Below are positions 1 through 13,084 of a stretch of DNA of 64,000 nucleotides, one piece after another (the stretch's first letter is position 1; each line of letters begins with the position of its first letter). The stretch is from Laguncularia racemosa. Taxonomy: Eukaryota; Streptophyta; Magnoliopsida; Myrtales; Combretaceae. Made by a program: the position numbers and the translations under genes. The notes under the pieces are model-generated. The model made no database searches and was not told where the DNA came from. It saw nothing but the letters and a program-made list of their open reading frames with translations. The stretch is from NCBI GenBank assembly GCA_037954665.1, contig JBBMOL010000117.1, forward strand, positions 868,001 to 932,000, written 5' to 3'.

Positions 1-1850
1 TCCTAGTTATTAACCTAATAAACTTTGTTTTCTTTTTATTGAACATTCATTAGACACTATTGATAAACCTTTGAGTGATTGAGTTTTCTGAATTGAATCC
101 CTTTCTTCTTATTAATCTTCTATATTATGGAAAATACTCATTAAAAAATTCTATGCATAATTGTGAGTCATATCAATCTTAAGATTGGTGTATTGTAGTG
201 CACCATATTTTAATCATAATTGTTAATATACTTTTTATATTCATGTGTTACATATATGCAAAAAACTATAAAGGTACAAAATTTATCAATCAAAGACCTA
301 AATCCAACATTAATAATACTCATTCATCTTATTTAGCATCGATCAAAGATTTCAAGCGCAACATAATTAGTATTAAAGCTTTGGCACAACGTGCAATCAA
401 TTATAATAAGTATCAAATTTTTATTATTCATTAATTGGAAATTTGGAGTCACAAGTATGTATTTTTTTGTAGAAAATTTGTGTGGCTTGTGTGATGTAGT
501 GTGAGTCATGAATTAGATAATAGATTATGATAGATAAGGAAAGTTTCGAATAGTCTTGGGTTTCTATCTGAGATTGTTATGGTTGCTATCATCATTGTTG
601 TGATTATGAAGATGTCAAAAGAGAGTGTTAACGATGGTGCTTCCTGAGACTTCTAGTAAATCTAAAACAACAAATGCCTAATGTATTAAAGTCCTTGCAA
701 AAAATTCTCATGTGTTTAACTTTGCAAGCAGGTGCACCAATGTGCTCTTAAAGTAGTAATGTGTGGTGGAGAACATTGAGAGATAGAGTTGCCAGAGAAG
801 TATGGTGATTGTAATTTTGACCTTAAATGAGGTGGGAATGGAAACCGTCCAAATCAATGTGTTGTACCATAAAATTAAGATCCCACCATTCGTGTACCCT
901 ATGCTTAGCTACTTGTACATTTAACAAAATTTACACCTTTTTCATCCTTCCACCTAGAGATATCCTTGGGTCATAATTTCTTCATATTTTAAAAATCATA
1001 ACATAATTAGTACCTCTGTTACATAAATCTCATGTTAGCAAATGTGACTTGTACTTAAAATAAAAATTTTATAACCAAATTAGCTAAATAAGATATGAAG
1101 GAAAAGGGGAAAAAAAAGACTTGACTTTGCATTGCTACATAACACTTATTGAATATCAAGAACAATAGGGTTCAGTAATATGACAGTTTATTTTTAGTAA
1201 GGGGGACTTATATGATGTAGTTACTCAAAAATGAATGCACCATATAGTCACTTTTTACTATTAATAAACTTTATTTTATTGTAGTTAGGGGTGTTTTATA
1301 ATACAAAAGGATTTGTTGACAAGTTTCGTGAAGGCTATTGATAGGTTAATAAAGGCTATCAAATAGCTTCTTTTACTACAATGGGCCTTATTTTTACTGT
1401 ATTTAGAAAGATTTTACTATAATAGGGGAATTGACTATATAGTAAAATCACTTTTAAATGACTGCATAGTTGAATTCCTCTTTAGTGTGATAGAGGAAAA
1501 GGGTAATTAATAAAAAAACTAAAATCAAATATGTGAAGGAAAAAATATAAAAGATACGAAATAATTTTATTCTCCCTTATCAAGAATTACACCTTAAGTC
1601 CACTTATGTACAATAGAAGAGGATTAGATAAAAGAAAAAAAAATAAAGAAAAGAAACTCATTAAAGACTAGTTATTCTATTCTAAACAGGAAACCTATTA
1701 AAGACTAAATATTATAAGTTAACTAAATCAAATACTAAAGACCGTTATAAACTAGAAAAATTGATAAATCTAAAAATAACAATAAACATAGACCATCTAA
1801 AAATAGAACTAAAGTATCTTGATGAAGAAGCCCAAGATTTCTATAGAAAC
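1..1850. other. AT-rich intergenic DNA, no gene recognised
   Basis: No reading frame here has a recognisable domain. The longest open stretch (198-434, plus, 78 codons) is rich in Ile, Asn, Lys and Tyr, as expected of random AT-rich sequence. No RNA gene or clear terminal repeat was seen. Confidence 0.6.
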
Positions 1851-1854
1851 ATAA

Positions 1855-2012
1855 TCATCTAACACAAGCAAATTTAGAAGCTAGTTCAAAAGTTGATTCA
1901 GAATCTTGAGTCACAATCAAAAGCATAGAAACAGATCAAAACTAGTCAACAAAAGTATACAAGCAAGAGCTTCTTCATTTGGAAGTAAGACTCCCATAAC
2001 CTTCTAAAGCTC
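1855..2012 (-). repeat. Degenerate LTR-like repeat, left end of decayed copia element
   Basis: This stretch matches 6,300-6,450 in direct orientation. Shared blocks include agaagctagtt, gaagttgatt, ttgagtcac and gcttcttcatttg followed by tagtaagactcc. The two copies flank a minus-strand copia coding remnant, and a primer binding site lies just inside the right copy. They are therefore read as parts of the 3' (this one) and 5' LTRs. Similarity is patchy, so the outer edges are not defined. Confidence 0.55.
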
Positions 2013-2099
2013 GAGAAGTTTTAATAGTGTTTGTCTTAACAAAGCTATAGTGAAAAACATCAACTTCTTGTTTATGAGTTGAAACATATTGTAACTTAA

Positions 2100-5000
2100 T
2101 TCCACCTTTTTTTTATTTCTAATCTAATGAAGTGACAATCTGACCTACCATGTTTCATGCAATCATATCGAACCGGATGCTTAACTATACTTATCTAACT
2201 TTGCTATCACTATACACAAGCATATCTTTAGACTTCTCATGTAAATCATGGAGTTATCTTTAAAGCTAAATCATTTCACAAATGTGTTGTACTATTGCTC
2301 TATATTCAGCTTCAACACTACTTCTAGCAATTGCTAGTTATTTCTTGCTCCTCCAATTTACCTAGTTTCTCCATATTTTGGTGCAATATCCTATTATAGA
2401 CGTGTTATCAGATCTATCTCCACCCTAATTTGCATCCATAAATGCTTTAATCCTCCAATTTTCAATACTCTTTATTAGGAGACCTTTTCTAAGAGTTCCT
2501 TTTCAATATCTCAAGATATGACTAACCCATCTAAATGATGTTTAGTCAAAGCATGTATGGCCTAACTCATAAAGCTTATAGCATATGCTAAATCAAGTTG
2601 AGTAAGGGACAGATATTTAAGTCTTCCTACCAATCTTTCGTACTTCCCTCTATTAACTGAGTATCTAGTTATTAGGTAAATGTGTATTCGTCCGTTTACA
2701 ACTCAACTTACTTGTTTTCTTTAGCAAATCTAAAATGTACTTTTGTTAACTAATAAAAATCCCTTTTTACTCCTAGCCACTTCCATTCCTAAGAAAAATT
2801 TCAACTCTTCCAATTCCTTTATTTCAAATTCATCAATAATATTCTCCTTTAGCTAGATGATCTCATATTTTCCATCAACTATAATTATGCTATCATCAGC
2901 ATGCACAATAAAAATCAATTTTAACCTAGTGGTTCTAGCTTTGACAAATAGATTACACTTTCCTTCACTCTGCTTATACCCTAAATGAATTAATGTATCT
3001 TTGAATTTAGTAAACCAAGCCCTAAGAGACTACTTAAGACCATAAAGGGACTTGTTTAACTTACAGACTATCCTAGGATTTTCTTTTAAAGTAAATTTAG
3101 GAGGCATTCACATATAAATCTCTTGTTCTAAAAGTATTCTTTACATCCAGTTGATGTAAAGGCTAGTTAATTTGCTACTAAAGACAAAATTATTCTAATA
3201 GAGTTTGATTTTTGCTAACGAGGAAAAAGTTTCCTCATAGTCAATGCCATATGATTGTGTGTAAAATTGAGCTACCAGTCATGCTTTGTATCACTCAACA
3301 CCTCCATCTAACTTATACTTTAGATTGAATACCCATTTACTTCCTACAGTTCTTTTTTTCCTTAGGTAGATTCACAACATGCCAAGTATTGTTTAGATTC
3401 AATGCCTTTAGTCCCTTTAAGATAACTTCTCTCCATCTTAAGTTTTCTTAAGCATCTTGTATATTTCTAGGAATTTGTTCCAAATTCACCCAAGCTAGAT
3501 AAGCTTTATAACTTAGAGATAGCTTAGAATAAGTTAGATAATTGGAAATTGGATATTTTACATCCTTTTTTACCTTTCCTTAGGGAGATTAGAAGATCAT
3601 CATCCTTATCCTCTTTGACTTGGCTTTTTATATCATAAGCTAGTCGAAGCAACACATTAAGGAGAAGCAATTATTCAAGTGTAAGAACAAGGAAATTAAG
3701 AGATGATGACTCGAGAGAATGTGTATGACCATCAATGGTAGGAAGACTATGTTCTTAAGAAAAGCTCAAATCCTTTTGTTGCTTTGAAAGTTTCTAACTT
3801 AGGCACTCAACAAAATTAGCCATTTAACTATGTTTCTAATATACCATAAGATTGCCAAGAATAAAAAAGAACTTATCAAGTTAAATTGTATCTCAGATCC
3901 TCTCAGACCATTTGCTTGGTAGTATGCTTGATTCTCAAGGAATATAATATCACTTGAAACATACACTTTCTTAATAGGAGGATGAAATTTTTATATCCTT
4001 TTTTTGATGAGGAATACCTTCGAAAGACACATTTGAGAGCTTTAGATTCAACCTTATCTGTGTCAAGTTTGTAATTGAGAATATAAGCATTACATCCAAA
4101 CACCCTTAGAGACAAACAATTAAGAGATGTGTGTGAGAGTAAGTCTCTATAGGGGTACTTATAAGTGTCTTGAAGTTGTTTGAGACATTTAATGAAACTT
4201 TATTAATAAAATATGCTACTGCTAGAGCTACTTTTCCCCATGGATAGTTAAGAGTAGAACTAGTAAAACATAATGCATCTAGCTATCTCAAGAAGATGTC
4301 TATTTTTCTACTTTACAACTCCATTTTTGTTGTGAAGCATAAGCACATGAGGTTTAGGGGAAAATCCATTTTTACTAAGATATTTACCAAATTCATTAGA
4401 TAAGTAGTCTCTTCGATTATTAGTACGAAGAATCCAAATGTTGGTTTGGAACACATTAAAGATGAACTTATGGAGTTGCTGAAATTTATTACAAATTTTA
4501 GATTTCTCCTTAAGAAGAAAAACCTAGCACACTCTTGTATGATCATCAATAAATGTAGCAAACAACTTTATGTCTGGTGTATGCTAAAACCTAATAGGGC
4601 CACCAAGTATCACTATGTATCAAATGAAAAGGCTTGGATGATTTATATAGTTGGATTAGATAAGGATTCCTTGTCATTTTTTATAATGCATGATTCACAC
4701 TTAAATTCACTAGTTCTTTTATTTCTGAAAAGCTCATATTACAAATGACTCACATAATAGAAATTGGAATGACCAAGACACTTATTCACATGCACAACAT
4801 CATTAGATTTTCTTGACAAAGACACTAAAGATATAGACTTAGACTTGGAATTTATTCTAGAGACACAATAGAAACCCTCTTGTTCCTTAACACAGTCAAT
4901 CATCCTCTCTAAACATTGGTTATACAAGATACAACTAGTGGAGGTAAATTTTACTTGGCAATTCAAGCCATCAACTAACCTCCTTATAGATAAGAGACTG

Positions 5001-6120
5001 TGTTGTAAATTGAGAACAAATAAATCTTAAATCATTCAAGCACACTATTCTTTTCACTTTAGCCATAATACATTCACCATTAGTTGTAGAAATCTTATTC
5101 CCTTCTTTGCACATGGCAATAGATACAAATAAATCCTTTGAGTTACACATATGATCAGAAGCACCAATATCTATTATCCATGTTTCATATCCCATACTTT
5201 TAGAAGCATTCAAGAAACTATCTTTAAGAGCAATAGCTGTGGAGGTTGTTTCATTGGACTTATGGTCATTCATTGTAATTTTTTTCTACCCAACAAACTG
5301 TTGAAGAATTGCCATTTGTTCTATAGTAAATGCATGTTGATTACTCTTTTGCCTCTTCCGATTCAAATACTCAAGCTTTCCATGAAGTTTCCAGCATGAA
5401 TCTTTTGTATGTTTTGGTTTTCTAAAATGTTCACACCATTGTTTCTCACAATTCTAACTATGTCTCATAGACCTCTACAACAAAGGAAAAAGAACTATTT
5501 TGTTCGGTTGATGATGATGTCAATATTACTCTTCTACTTTCTTCTTGTCTTACCTCTACAATGGCCTCCTTGACACTTGGAAGAGGTTGCCCCCTAATAG
5601 TCAACCTTGAACTTCATTTAAATCCAAATTTAGACCTTACCAAAAAATAAAATATCTTATCCTTCTCCAACATTTTTTTGATATTTCAAGCCATCTTCAA
5701 CACCTTTCCAATCCATATTATAAAAAATAAAATAAAATAAAATAAAATCCCTTTCTTGCCACAATTCCATCAAGGCATTAAAATATTTTGTGACACTCGA
5801 ATTACCTTGTATTGGCATACGAAGCTTTGATGGACTTCAAAGCAATGGGAGATATTTTCCAAATCTAAATAAATCTCTTGTACACTTTCTCAAATTTCTT
5901 TAGCTGTCTCACGAAAAAGAAACATTCATTTAACTTTAGGGTCCATAAAATTTGTATGCCAAGCCATGACTAAAGAGTTCTTAGCCTCCCATATGCTATA
6001 GTCATGTGATCCAACCCATGGTGCTCTACTAGTTCTAGTCAAATAGCTTAGCTTTCCCTAAACCCTTATCAATAATTTTTCAGATTGAAACCACACTCTA
6101 GAGTTGGCTCCACTTAGTTT
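2100..6120 (-). pseudogene. Ty1/copia gag-pol polyprotein, heavily decayed
   Basis: Read on the minus strand from right to left, the usual copia order is visible in pieces. A protease-like segment at 4,971-5,273 has the motif WIIDIGASDHMC, a variant of DSGASDHM with Ser changed to Ile. A GAG-pre-integrase-like piece follows at 4,739-4,966 (NKCLGHSNF). Integrase pieces lie at 4,313-4,561 and 3,903-4,115 (RVFGCNAYILN). Reverse transcriptase debris covers about 2,400-3,500. An RNase H motif EAEYRA lies at about 2,295-2,312. Stops and frameshifts interrupt every domain, so it cannot encode a working polyprotein. The copia assignment rests on domain order and motifs; lineage was not determined. 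Confidence 0.75.
4971..5273 (-). pseudogene. Copia protease fragment
   Basis: This 100-codon open stretch is the best preserved part of the decayed copia element. It contains ETWIIDIGASDHMCNSKDLF, which resembles the copia aspartic protease active site (W-x-DSGAS-x-H) with the catalytic triplet written D-I-G rather than D-S-G. Downstream residues resemble the region linking protease to integrase. It is flanked in order by GAG-pre-integrase and integrase fragments. Confidence 0.65.
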
Positions 6121-6284
6121 GTGCTGTGTGATTTGAAGGGTAATTGTTTTTCAGCTATAGGAACTTGTGATTCACCACTCCGTGATGTTTGAGTTTTTTC
6201 TCCTAGATTATAGGGTCCAAACTTCCTTAGGGTCATTTCCTCATTTTTCAGAGAAGTATCACCTGGTTCTAGGAAATCAGTCAA

Positions 6285-6296
6285 GCTCCGATACCA
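6285..6296 (-). promoter_or_regulatory. Primer binding site (initiator tRNA-Met type)
   Basis: On the minus strand this reads TGGTATCGGAGC, one base different from the common plant copia site TGGTATCAGAGC, which pairs with the 3' end of initiator tRNA-Met. It lies next to the right-hand LTR-like repeat, where a minus-strand element should have its 5' LTR boundary. Confidence 0.65.
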
Positions 6297-6297
6297 T

Positions 6298-6450
6298 CAG
6301 AAGTAGAATTAGAAGCCGATCAGAAGCTAGTTTAGAAGTTGATTTAGAAGCTTGAGTCACGACCAGAAACATAAAGCCATATCAAAACCAGCTAGCAGAA
6401 TTATATAGGCAGAAGCTTCTTTATTTGATAGTAAGACTTCCATCAAGATG
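6298..6450 (-). repeat. Degenerate LTR-like repeat, right end of decayed copia element
   Basis: Direct-repeat partner of 1,855-2,012, next to the primer binding site. It is read as the end of the 5' LTR of the minus-strand copia remnant. Similarity fades beyond about 6,455. Confidence 0.55.
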
Positions 6451-8300
6451 TTGTGATAATGACGACACCACAATGGCTCTTACCCTTAATGTTATAAATG
6501 ATAATCCTTTTATATCTATAATAGCAAAGATCATAGATGTTCATTTTGGGACCCTTATTACAACAACTTCAACAACATTGCAACGTCTTGTGAAATTCGA
6601 CATACGTCGATAACAACAGCAAATAATATGCGGCTGAAACTGAACTTCAACCATTATTATTCTTGCAATAATTGAGAGGGTCCATCATGATTCTTTGAAA
6701 GCGAAGCGCTTTTCCAAATTTATTACGCTTCCACGTGCTGGATGCAGCGACATGAGCTAAGCGGCCTATCATTTGTTGGACCAGTTCATATGTGAAATAT
6801 GGAACTCAGCGCACGGGTGTTTTGGGCGCTATTAGATCCTCGTGACGCACTAATCATGTCAAGGGGAAGAGATCCGGCTTTTTTAATTCAATAGGGTTTG
6901 ATATCTAAATTTAGAACAAATCACAATTACTATATATAGTGAGCAAGAGCAATATGGATAGAGTAGACCACCTGCAATCATATCCTATACAATATCGTTT
7001 TAGTTTTAAAAGTTTGGAACTAGTGGAAATCTCAAGTCCACCTTAAATCCATATTCCGTAAAATTTATAGTTTCAAAGTACCCTAAAAATTCTTTTACCT
7101 TTATATTAATTTGAATATCATAGCCTTTTCCCCCTAAATCATAATAATTAAAATTAAAACTCAATTTCACTTTTAAGCATATGCACAGCAAATACAATCA
7201 CAAAATGTTGAACTAAAAAACATAAATTAACAAAATACAACATGCTTAAACCACAATATCAACTTAAAGTAGTGTTGCAAGACATGCTTAATAGTCTTAT
7301 GTGTTAGGCTATAACAAATTATAAATTAATTTAACTTGGTTAAATTTCGATTATAAATATCACACTTCATTATATTCATTAATAATATTTTGCATATGGG
7401 AAAAGGAACAAAATAATATTTTTTTTGAAAATATTCATACAAATGTATCATTTGGAAAAATAATCCAAATGTATACCACTTGAAATCGGTACTTGAAGTG
7501 CTGATTTCATTGAGGACATTTAACCCCCAGTGTCCTTCCTCCTTCCTCATTCCTATTTAATTTGGCCCTTTTACTTTCTCTCACTATCTCTAAAAGCTCA
7601 AAACCTTATCCCCCATTTTATCTTAGTTAGGCAATTTTAACTCAAATTGAAGGTAAATAAGAGGTCTACTTAGTGGGATAGTTCAATTAATGGTGAAGTT
7701 TGCATGGAGTAGGTGTGTTTTCAAGGTTTTTCTAACCCCCCCCCCCCCCCCCCCCCTCCCCTCTACTAAAAGCTACAACAAACTTCAAGATAATTTTTTT
7801 TATATTTTAAGTTTTTTATGATATTTTAGATGTGTAATTGTACGATAATGTGATATTTTAATATTGCTTTGTTTGTGCTATGATGTTTAGGTAGTTCTAC
7901 TGGCACTTGTAGTCATGCTACTAGCACTTCTTCTAGCAAACAAGACAAATTGCATGGCGCTTAGTCAAGGAAAAGTGGCAACATAGAAGTGAGCAGGTCA
8001 GTGAATGGTGTGGTGGAGCTTTAAACTAGTTGACAGACATCAAAATAGGTTATTCAAAGTTGTCCAAACTTTAGGGATAGTCCGTCACATCATGTTGCTA
8101 AGGTTAGGGTGCTAGCACCTTGGTGTCAGCTCGATTTGATCGGTTGGAGAGCAATTTAGTGCTCGGAACTTCAAGAGAGAGTTGAGACATGGTGACTAAG
8201 AGGTTGGGATGAATAAAAAAATGATGAATTCCTCGATCTTGCATGAATGGAACCTCATCTTTAGATGGTTGCTTAGTTAAAATCCTTTAGGTTAAGTTCT
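6451..8300. other. Intergenic DNA, no gene recognised
   Basis: No supported coding region. 6,650-6,900 is less AT-rich and looks like low-copy DNA, with a CACGTG near 6,733. Short open stretches at 7,006-7,197 and 7,326-7,550 (minus) lack recognisable domains. Confidence 0.5.
7736..7756. repeat. Poly-C homopolymer of 21 bases
   Basis: An uninterrupted run of 21 C, followed by T, CCC, T and C. Runs of C this long are rare in AT-rich plant DNA and prone to length error. Confidence 0.95.
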
Positions 8301-10620
8301 ATAGTCTTTGAGTACAAGCTTAGGTGATGGGTCCAATATAATAATTCCTAGTAGTAAGTGTCACTCATGCTTTTGATCCACTTTACAACCAGCAATATCA
8401 ATATTAGAGTACTCTACAAGGTTAAAAAGAAGAAGAAGAAAAAAAAAGGGAGTTCTACTTAGGGTAATGCTTGCTAGATAATTGAAAATGCATTTTATGA
8501 CACTCAAGTGAATTCTTTAAACCAAGGTCATAAACATGCACACAAGCTAACAATAGATATAGTATCTAGTCTATAAGTAACTAAATAGAGCAAACTACCA
8601 ATGAACATGTCTAACTTATGGTTCTTGATGCATAAAGTCATATCAAGTTTTCCTCTAAAAAAGCTTCACAAGAAGCTACTTAATCATTCTTACTAAGCTC
8701 TAGGAGCATGCTTAAGTTCAAAGAGTAATTTATCAAGGTTAGAGACATGATTTAGGTGAATTATCTTGAAGACTTAGCAATTACTCAACATATACTCCAT
8801 CTTTAATGAAACCATTCAAAAATGCACTTTAACATCCATTTGAAATAATTTAAAACTTTTTAAGATAACATATACTAAAAGCATTCATATAGCTTCTAAT
8901 CTAGCAATCAAGGTAAAAGTCTTATAAAAAAAATGTTCCTTTTCTTCAGCAAATAAGTGAACATTATTACATATTGACTATTCTATTTCTCTCAAGTTTA
9001 TTTTTATACACCTAGTTAGTTCCAATTTCTAGTCTAGTCTTAGGCATAGGTACTAGATTCTATACCTCATTTCTAACAAATGATTTGATAAACTTTTGTT
9101 GCATAACTTGGGTCCACTACTCAAAATTTAAAGTGTTATCTATGTTTTTAGGTTCAATGTAAGATAGTTTTTTTTAAGTTGCTCATATTTCTTATGAATG
9201 ATCTTATGACATCCTCATTAGAAGGTTATCCTATGATCATTTCCTTAGAGTGATCCCTACAAATTTATATTCTCTACTGAGGCCCAGTTTATTGAGTTGG
9301 CTCTTCCCTCGATTCAACTTCTTAAAAACATTGATTAACTTTTATTCTAATTCACTCTATCTAGTTGAGTACTTAAATTATCAACATTGTTCATAGAGTT
9401 GCTAGGTGAATTAGGGATTAATTCACCAAAAGTAGTAGTCATGGACTTTTCCACTATAACAAGCCCTTTATTCAACGCTTTGTATGTTATAATTGCTAAT
9501 GACTATCCTAGAAAAATTCCTTCATCACTTTCAACAACAAACTTTCCTAGATGATCTTTCATTATTTAGAATAAAACATTTTATTCCAAATGGATGACAA
9601 TATGAAATATTGAGTCTTTTGTCTTTCCATAATTCATAGGGAGTTTTTTTCAAATATTAACCTTATGAGAATTCATTTTATGACATAACAAGTGATATTG
9701 ATAACTTTTACTTAAAAATTATAGTGGTAAATTGTTTTCACATGAGCTAGTCCAAATCATCTTGATTATTGCCCTATTTTTCCTTTTGACTACTTGATTT
9801 TGTTGGTTTTTAAGAACCAAATAGGTGTAATATGCCACTTTTATCATAAAAATCATTCATTTCATAATATTTAAACTCTCTCCCATGGTCACTTATCTTA
9901 GTGAAGGCAATTGTAAAACCCTTTCCATTTTCGAATTCGTTACCAAACTTTAAGAACATGTGATTCCTTATTTGAAAGAAAGTTCAATTAACTCGAATGA
10001 AATCATCAACAATGATAATTATATATTCTTTTACCACCTGAATTACTTGTGTGAATTGGTTTATATGCAATACATAGAGTTAGTAGAGCTCGAAATAACA
10101 TATTTTTATTTTTAAGAAGTTTTTACATGATTTTGAATTTTTGATAAACCATCTTCATTTTAATCTGTTAGACAAGTTTCACTAAAATTTAGTAAATTCA
10201 TCAAAATTTCATTTTTCAAATGTTTCCTTGATGGCCTACAAAACAAACTTAATCATTATTGATATTTTCAAGAGTACACTTTGATGAAATAGATATTACT
10301 TTGTATCTTACACCACAAAATTGATTGATAATAAGTTAATTATGCCTAAGAGATTAAATAAGCAAGATGCTTTCAATTGTTAATTCATTGTTAACTTGAA
10401 TGCTACCTTCACCAAGAATCAAGGCTTTTCGGTTATCTCTAAAGTTAACACTTCCTTCTACCCTTAAGTTATTGGAGCGAATTTGGATGCACCTTCCATC
10501 CAATGTCTTTAGCATGCAACATTTAAATACCCTTAGATGTTCCTCTTGTAGGTTTCTATTTCCACAATGTCAAGAAGTACAATTCTTTTTAGCTAACCAC
10601 TTTTGGTTAAACCTTTAGAG
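8300..10620 (-). pseudogene. Second Ty1/copia polyprotein fragment, decayed
   Basis: Minus-strand translation gives copia motifs in the correct order with many stops. Near 10,400-10,500 a protease-downstream segment reads SVNFRDNRKALILGEGSI, similar to the copia VTFGDxxKGKIIGKGSI motif. At about 9,770-9,860 an integrase segment includes VLKNQQNQVVKRKN. At about 8,826-8,848 an RT segment reads FQMDVK, matching the FQMDVKSAFLNG motif. It differs from the 2-6 kb element in sequence, so it is an independent insertion. No LTR was identified, and open stretches on the plus strand here are shadows. Confidence 0.7.
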
Positions 10621-10774
10621 TAGTGGTGTACGTATATAATTAACCTTAGTGACCCAAATCAATTTATTTTACTATAGCCATTTCTTCTTAATGCCTATGT
10701 GTGTCATACGTACTAAACTTTTTCATAATAATTACAAGCTTTGTTTATTGCTTTTATGAAATAACATCTATGTC

Positions 10775-10793
10775 TTTTTTTTTTTTTTTTTTT
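10775..10793. repeat. Poly-T run of 19 bases
   Basis: Simple homopolymer directly visible, with no associated gene. Confidence 0.9.
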
Positions 10794-10799
10794 GCTCTT

Positions 10800-12100
10800 A
10801 CCTTTTCAACCCATGACATAGCCAATATTCTTTTTTCCAAATGTGCAATTTAACACTAGTAATTGTATTGGGTTGCATATTTGATAGGGCTTAACAGTAC
10901 TTATGTTATTAGGTAACTTTTATCATGCTTTATAAATTTAATGGGTTTTATAATCAATTATAATTTTTAATTGAATTAATTTTGATTTTCAAGTGTTGAA
11001 GAGTAAATTTGAAGAAAAAGGAAGAAATTCAGGCAAGTTTCATGTGATTTGGAATGAAAATGAAAAAGTTATAAAGTTTAGAAAAAGATCATGCCCAAGA
11101 TTATGGCCTATGAATTTCAACTATGAAAAAGAAGAGGAAGAATGTGTGACCAAAGAGGTTTATGGTCAGGATCACGATCATGATCCAACTCGTGAACATG
11201 CAGAATAGAAGAGTTCGTATTAAAGAGATATGAGAAGATCATAGTCTACTTCACAACTGTGTTTATGGTCATGATCATGTTAGAGGTTGCAAATTTTCTT
11301 TCACTATTAAAGGTTTTTGAAGATAAGAAAGAGGAGACTTTTGGCATTTAAGGATATGATCAAAGGTTTGGAGAAGAGTAGCTAAGAGTCAAGAAGAATG
11401 CAGATCCAATAAGTTAACAAAGGGGTTTTTACTACGAATTTTTATTTTTCATTGTTTGTTCTTTATTATTATGATTAGATAGTTGTGAGGCATTGAAACC
11501 CTAGGAATTATGTAATTGAATTTCTATTTTTCTTATTTCTATTCTATGATTCTTGATTCATTAAGATCCAATTATGTGTTCTTTATTTATTTTTTGAATT
11601 GATAATTCCAGAGTATTGATTCAATATTTGATATTATATATATAGATTGAGAAATCATATATGTAATTAGATCTATATAATTAGAAAAAATTGCATGTAA
11701 CCTTATAGATAGGACAACGTAAATCCTCTAATTAGACTCAAACCTAATAATAGGATTCATAGGAAAATAATGCAACTCCAAAAGTTTTAATTAAGAAGAA
11801 ATTCTAATTAATCAACTAAGAGTAAAGAATTAATATTCCTAAAAGAGTTATTAATTTAACTTAAGAATTCTCATGTTTCAATGCAATTAAAATAAGACTG
11901 ATAGAGTAAATTATATAGTTTTCCAAGGGAATTCAATATCTGAGTATATAGTTTTTTTTATGTTTTATTTATTTTTACTTGTTAGCTTAGTTTAAAAAAA
12001 AATAGTTTGGTTTGGTTTTAATTTTATTTTATTAATTTTAATTTATGAACTTTAATTCAAAGGTTAGATAATAAAGGAAAAGGAGAGTCCTAGTAATTAA
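10800..12100. other. AT-rich non-coding DNA, possible LTR or leader debris
   Basis: No domain was recognised. 11,160-11,280 has several short palindromic words built on GATC and CATG (for example gatcacgatcatgatc). These resemble the palindrome-rich leaders or LTRs at 13.5 and 38.5 kb. The rest is AT-rich sequence that could be decayed LTR. Confidence 0.4.
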
Positions 12101-12139
12101 TTTGTCTCTATGAGTTTGACTTGGTCTTAATGGTAATAT

Positions 12140-13084
12140 ATTACATGTTTAACCTAGTTAGCTTCAATTACAGAACGGAGGTCAACTACCTTTATATCTG
12201 ACTTTTTTCTCACATAGTCAATGAAGACTCTAACCATTATATATGAATCTAACTTCAAATGATCTTAATGTATCATAACATTTGCGCTCGTATGAAGTCC
12301 CTCAAGAATTGTGACAACAAAATGGCCTTTTAACTTCTTCTTATAGGCTTAAAGCCTTCACTTACGGCCACTATCCTTCTTGGCATAGAAAATTGACCAT
12401 AAGGTCATGTTTAATTTTTCAACTATAAAGTGATAGTAGTTCTTTATATGATACATCTTCATAACTTGCATTAACTCTTTCTTACTATTTAATCTCATTG
12501 CCTTCTTAAGGTCTTCACTAGTGTCGAAGTCTCCATACATAACAACCATATTTTCCTTGAAAGTAATATAACCACTATCTACCCCAGCATTAAAAAATGG
12601 AATGGCATCTTTGAGTTCAATGTCACTCGAATGACTCGATGAGCCTACATTACATACATGTGCACTGGTAGATGTGTGGCATATATGTCATTTATAACAT
12701 TTTCGACAAGACCCTTATCTTCGTCATATTACTCTTCATACATTGCAAATTGCTCCACAACAGTATCAATTTCCGTTAGAGAGTGGAGAGCATCATTTAA
12801 ATTTGGATCATTAGAGTTTTCTTCATTATACAAAGGTTCATAAGCTAGAACCCAAGCCATTTCCTTACACATTGGTGAATTAGTCATCATATTTAGCCCT
12901 TACTCTTGTGGAAGTGATGAGGTATTGGCTTTCAAGGGCTCTTCTTCTTCATTTAGATTTTGTAATTGCTCATGAATTTCAACATACAAGTCTTATATCC
13001 ACTCCTCTCCAAAACCTTGCAACCATTTCAATTACAATCTCCACATCATCACTATTTGTAAATGACATTAACTTGTATCTCATC
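12140..13084 (-). pseudogene. Mutator-like (MULE) transposase N-terminal remnant
   Basis: Minus-strand translation gives an acidic N-terminal region, then FNAGVDSGYITFKENMVVMYGDFDTSEDLKKAM. This looks like the plant MuDR N-terminal domain, in which a conserved phrase about the expected size and a K/R-rich DNA-binding region follow. A later piece, ARVFIDYVRKKSDIKVVDLR, resembles the start of the transposase region in MULEs. The open stretch 12,358-12,549 is its longest intact part. Stops break the rest, and the catalytic DDE region was not seen. The remnant stops at 13,084, where the LTR of the gypsy element begins. MULE assignment is an inference from motif shape. Confidence 0.5.

Noticed and set aside
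198..434. 78-codon open stretch
   Set aside because: Composition of random AT-rich DNA, no domain, no promoter.
10993..11208. 71-codon plus-strand open stretch with Asp-His repeats (GQDHDHDPTREHAE)
   Set aside because: The repeats come from palindromic GATC/CATG words in non-coding DNA; no domain.
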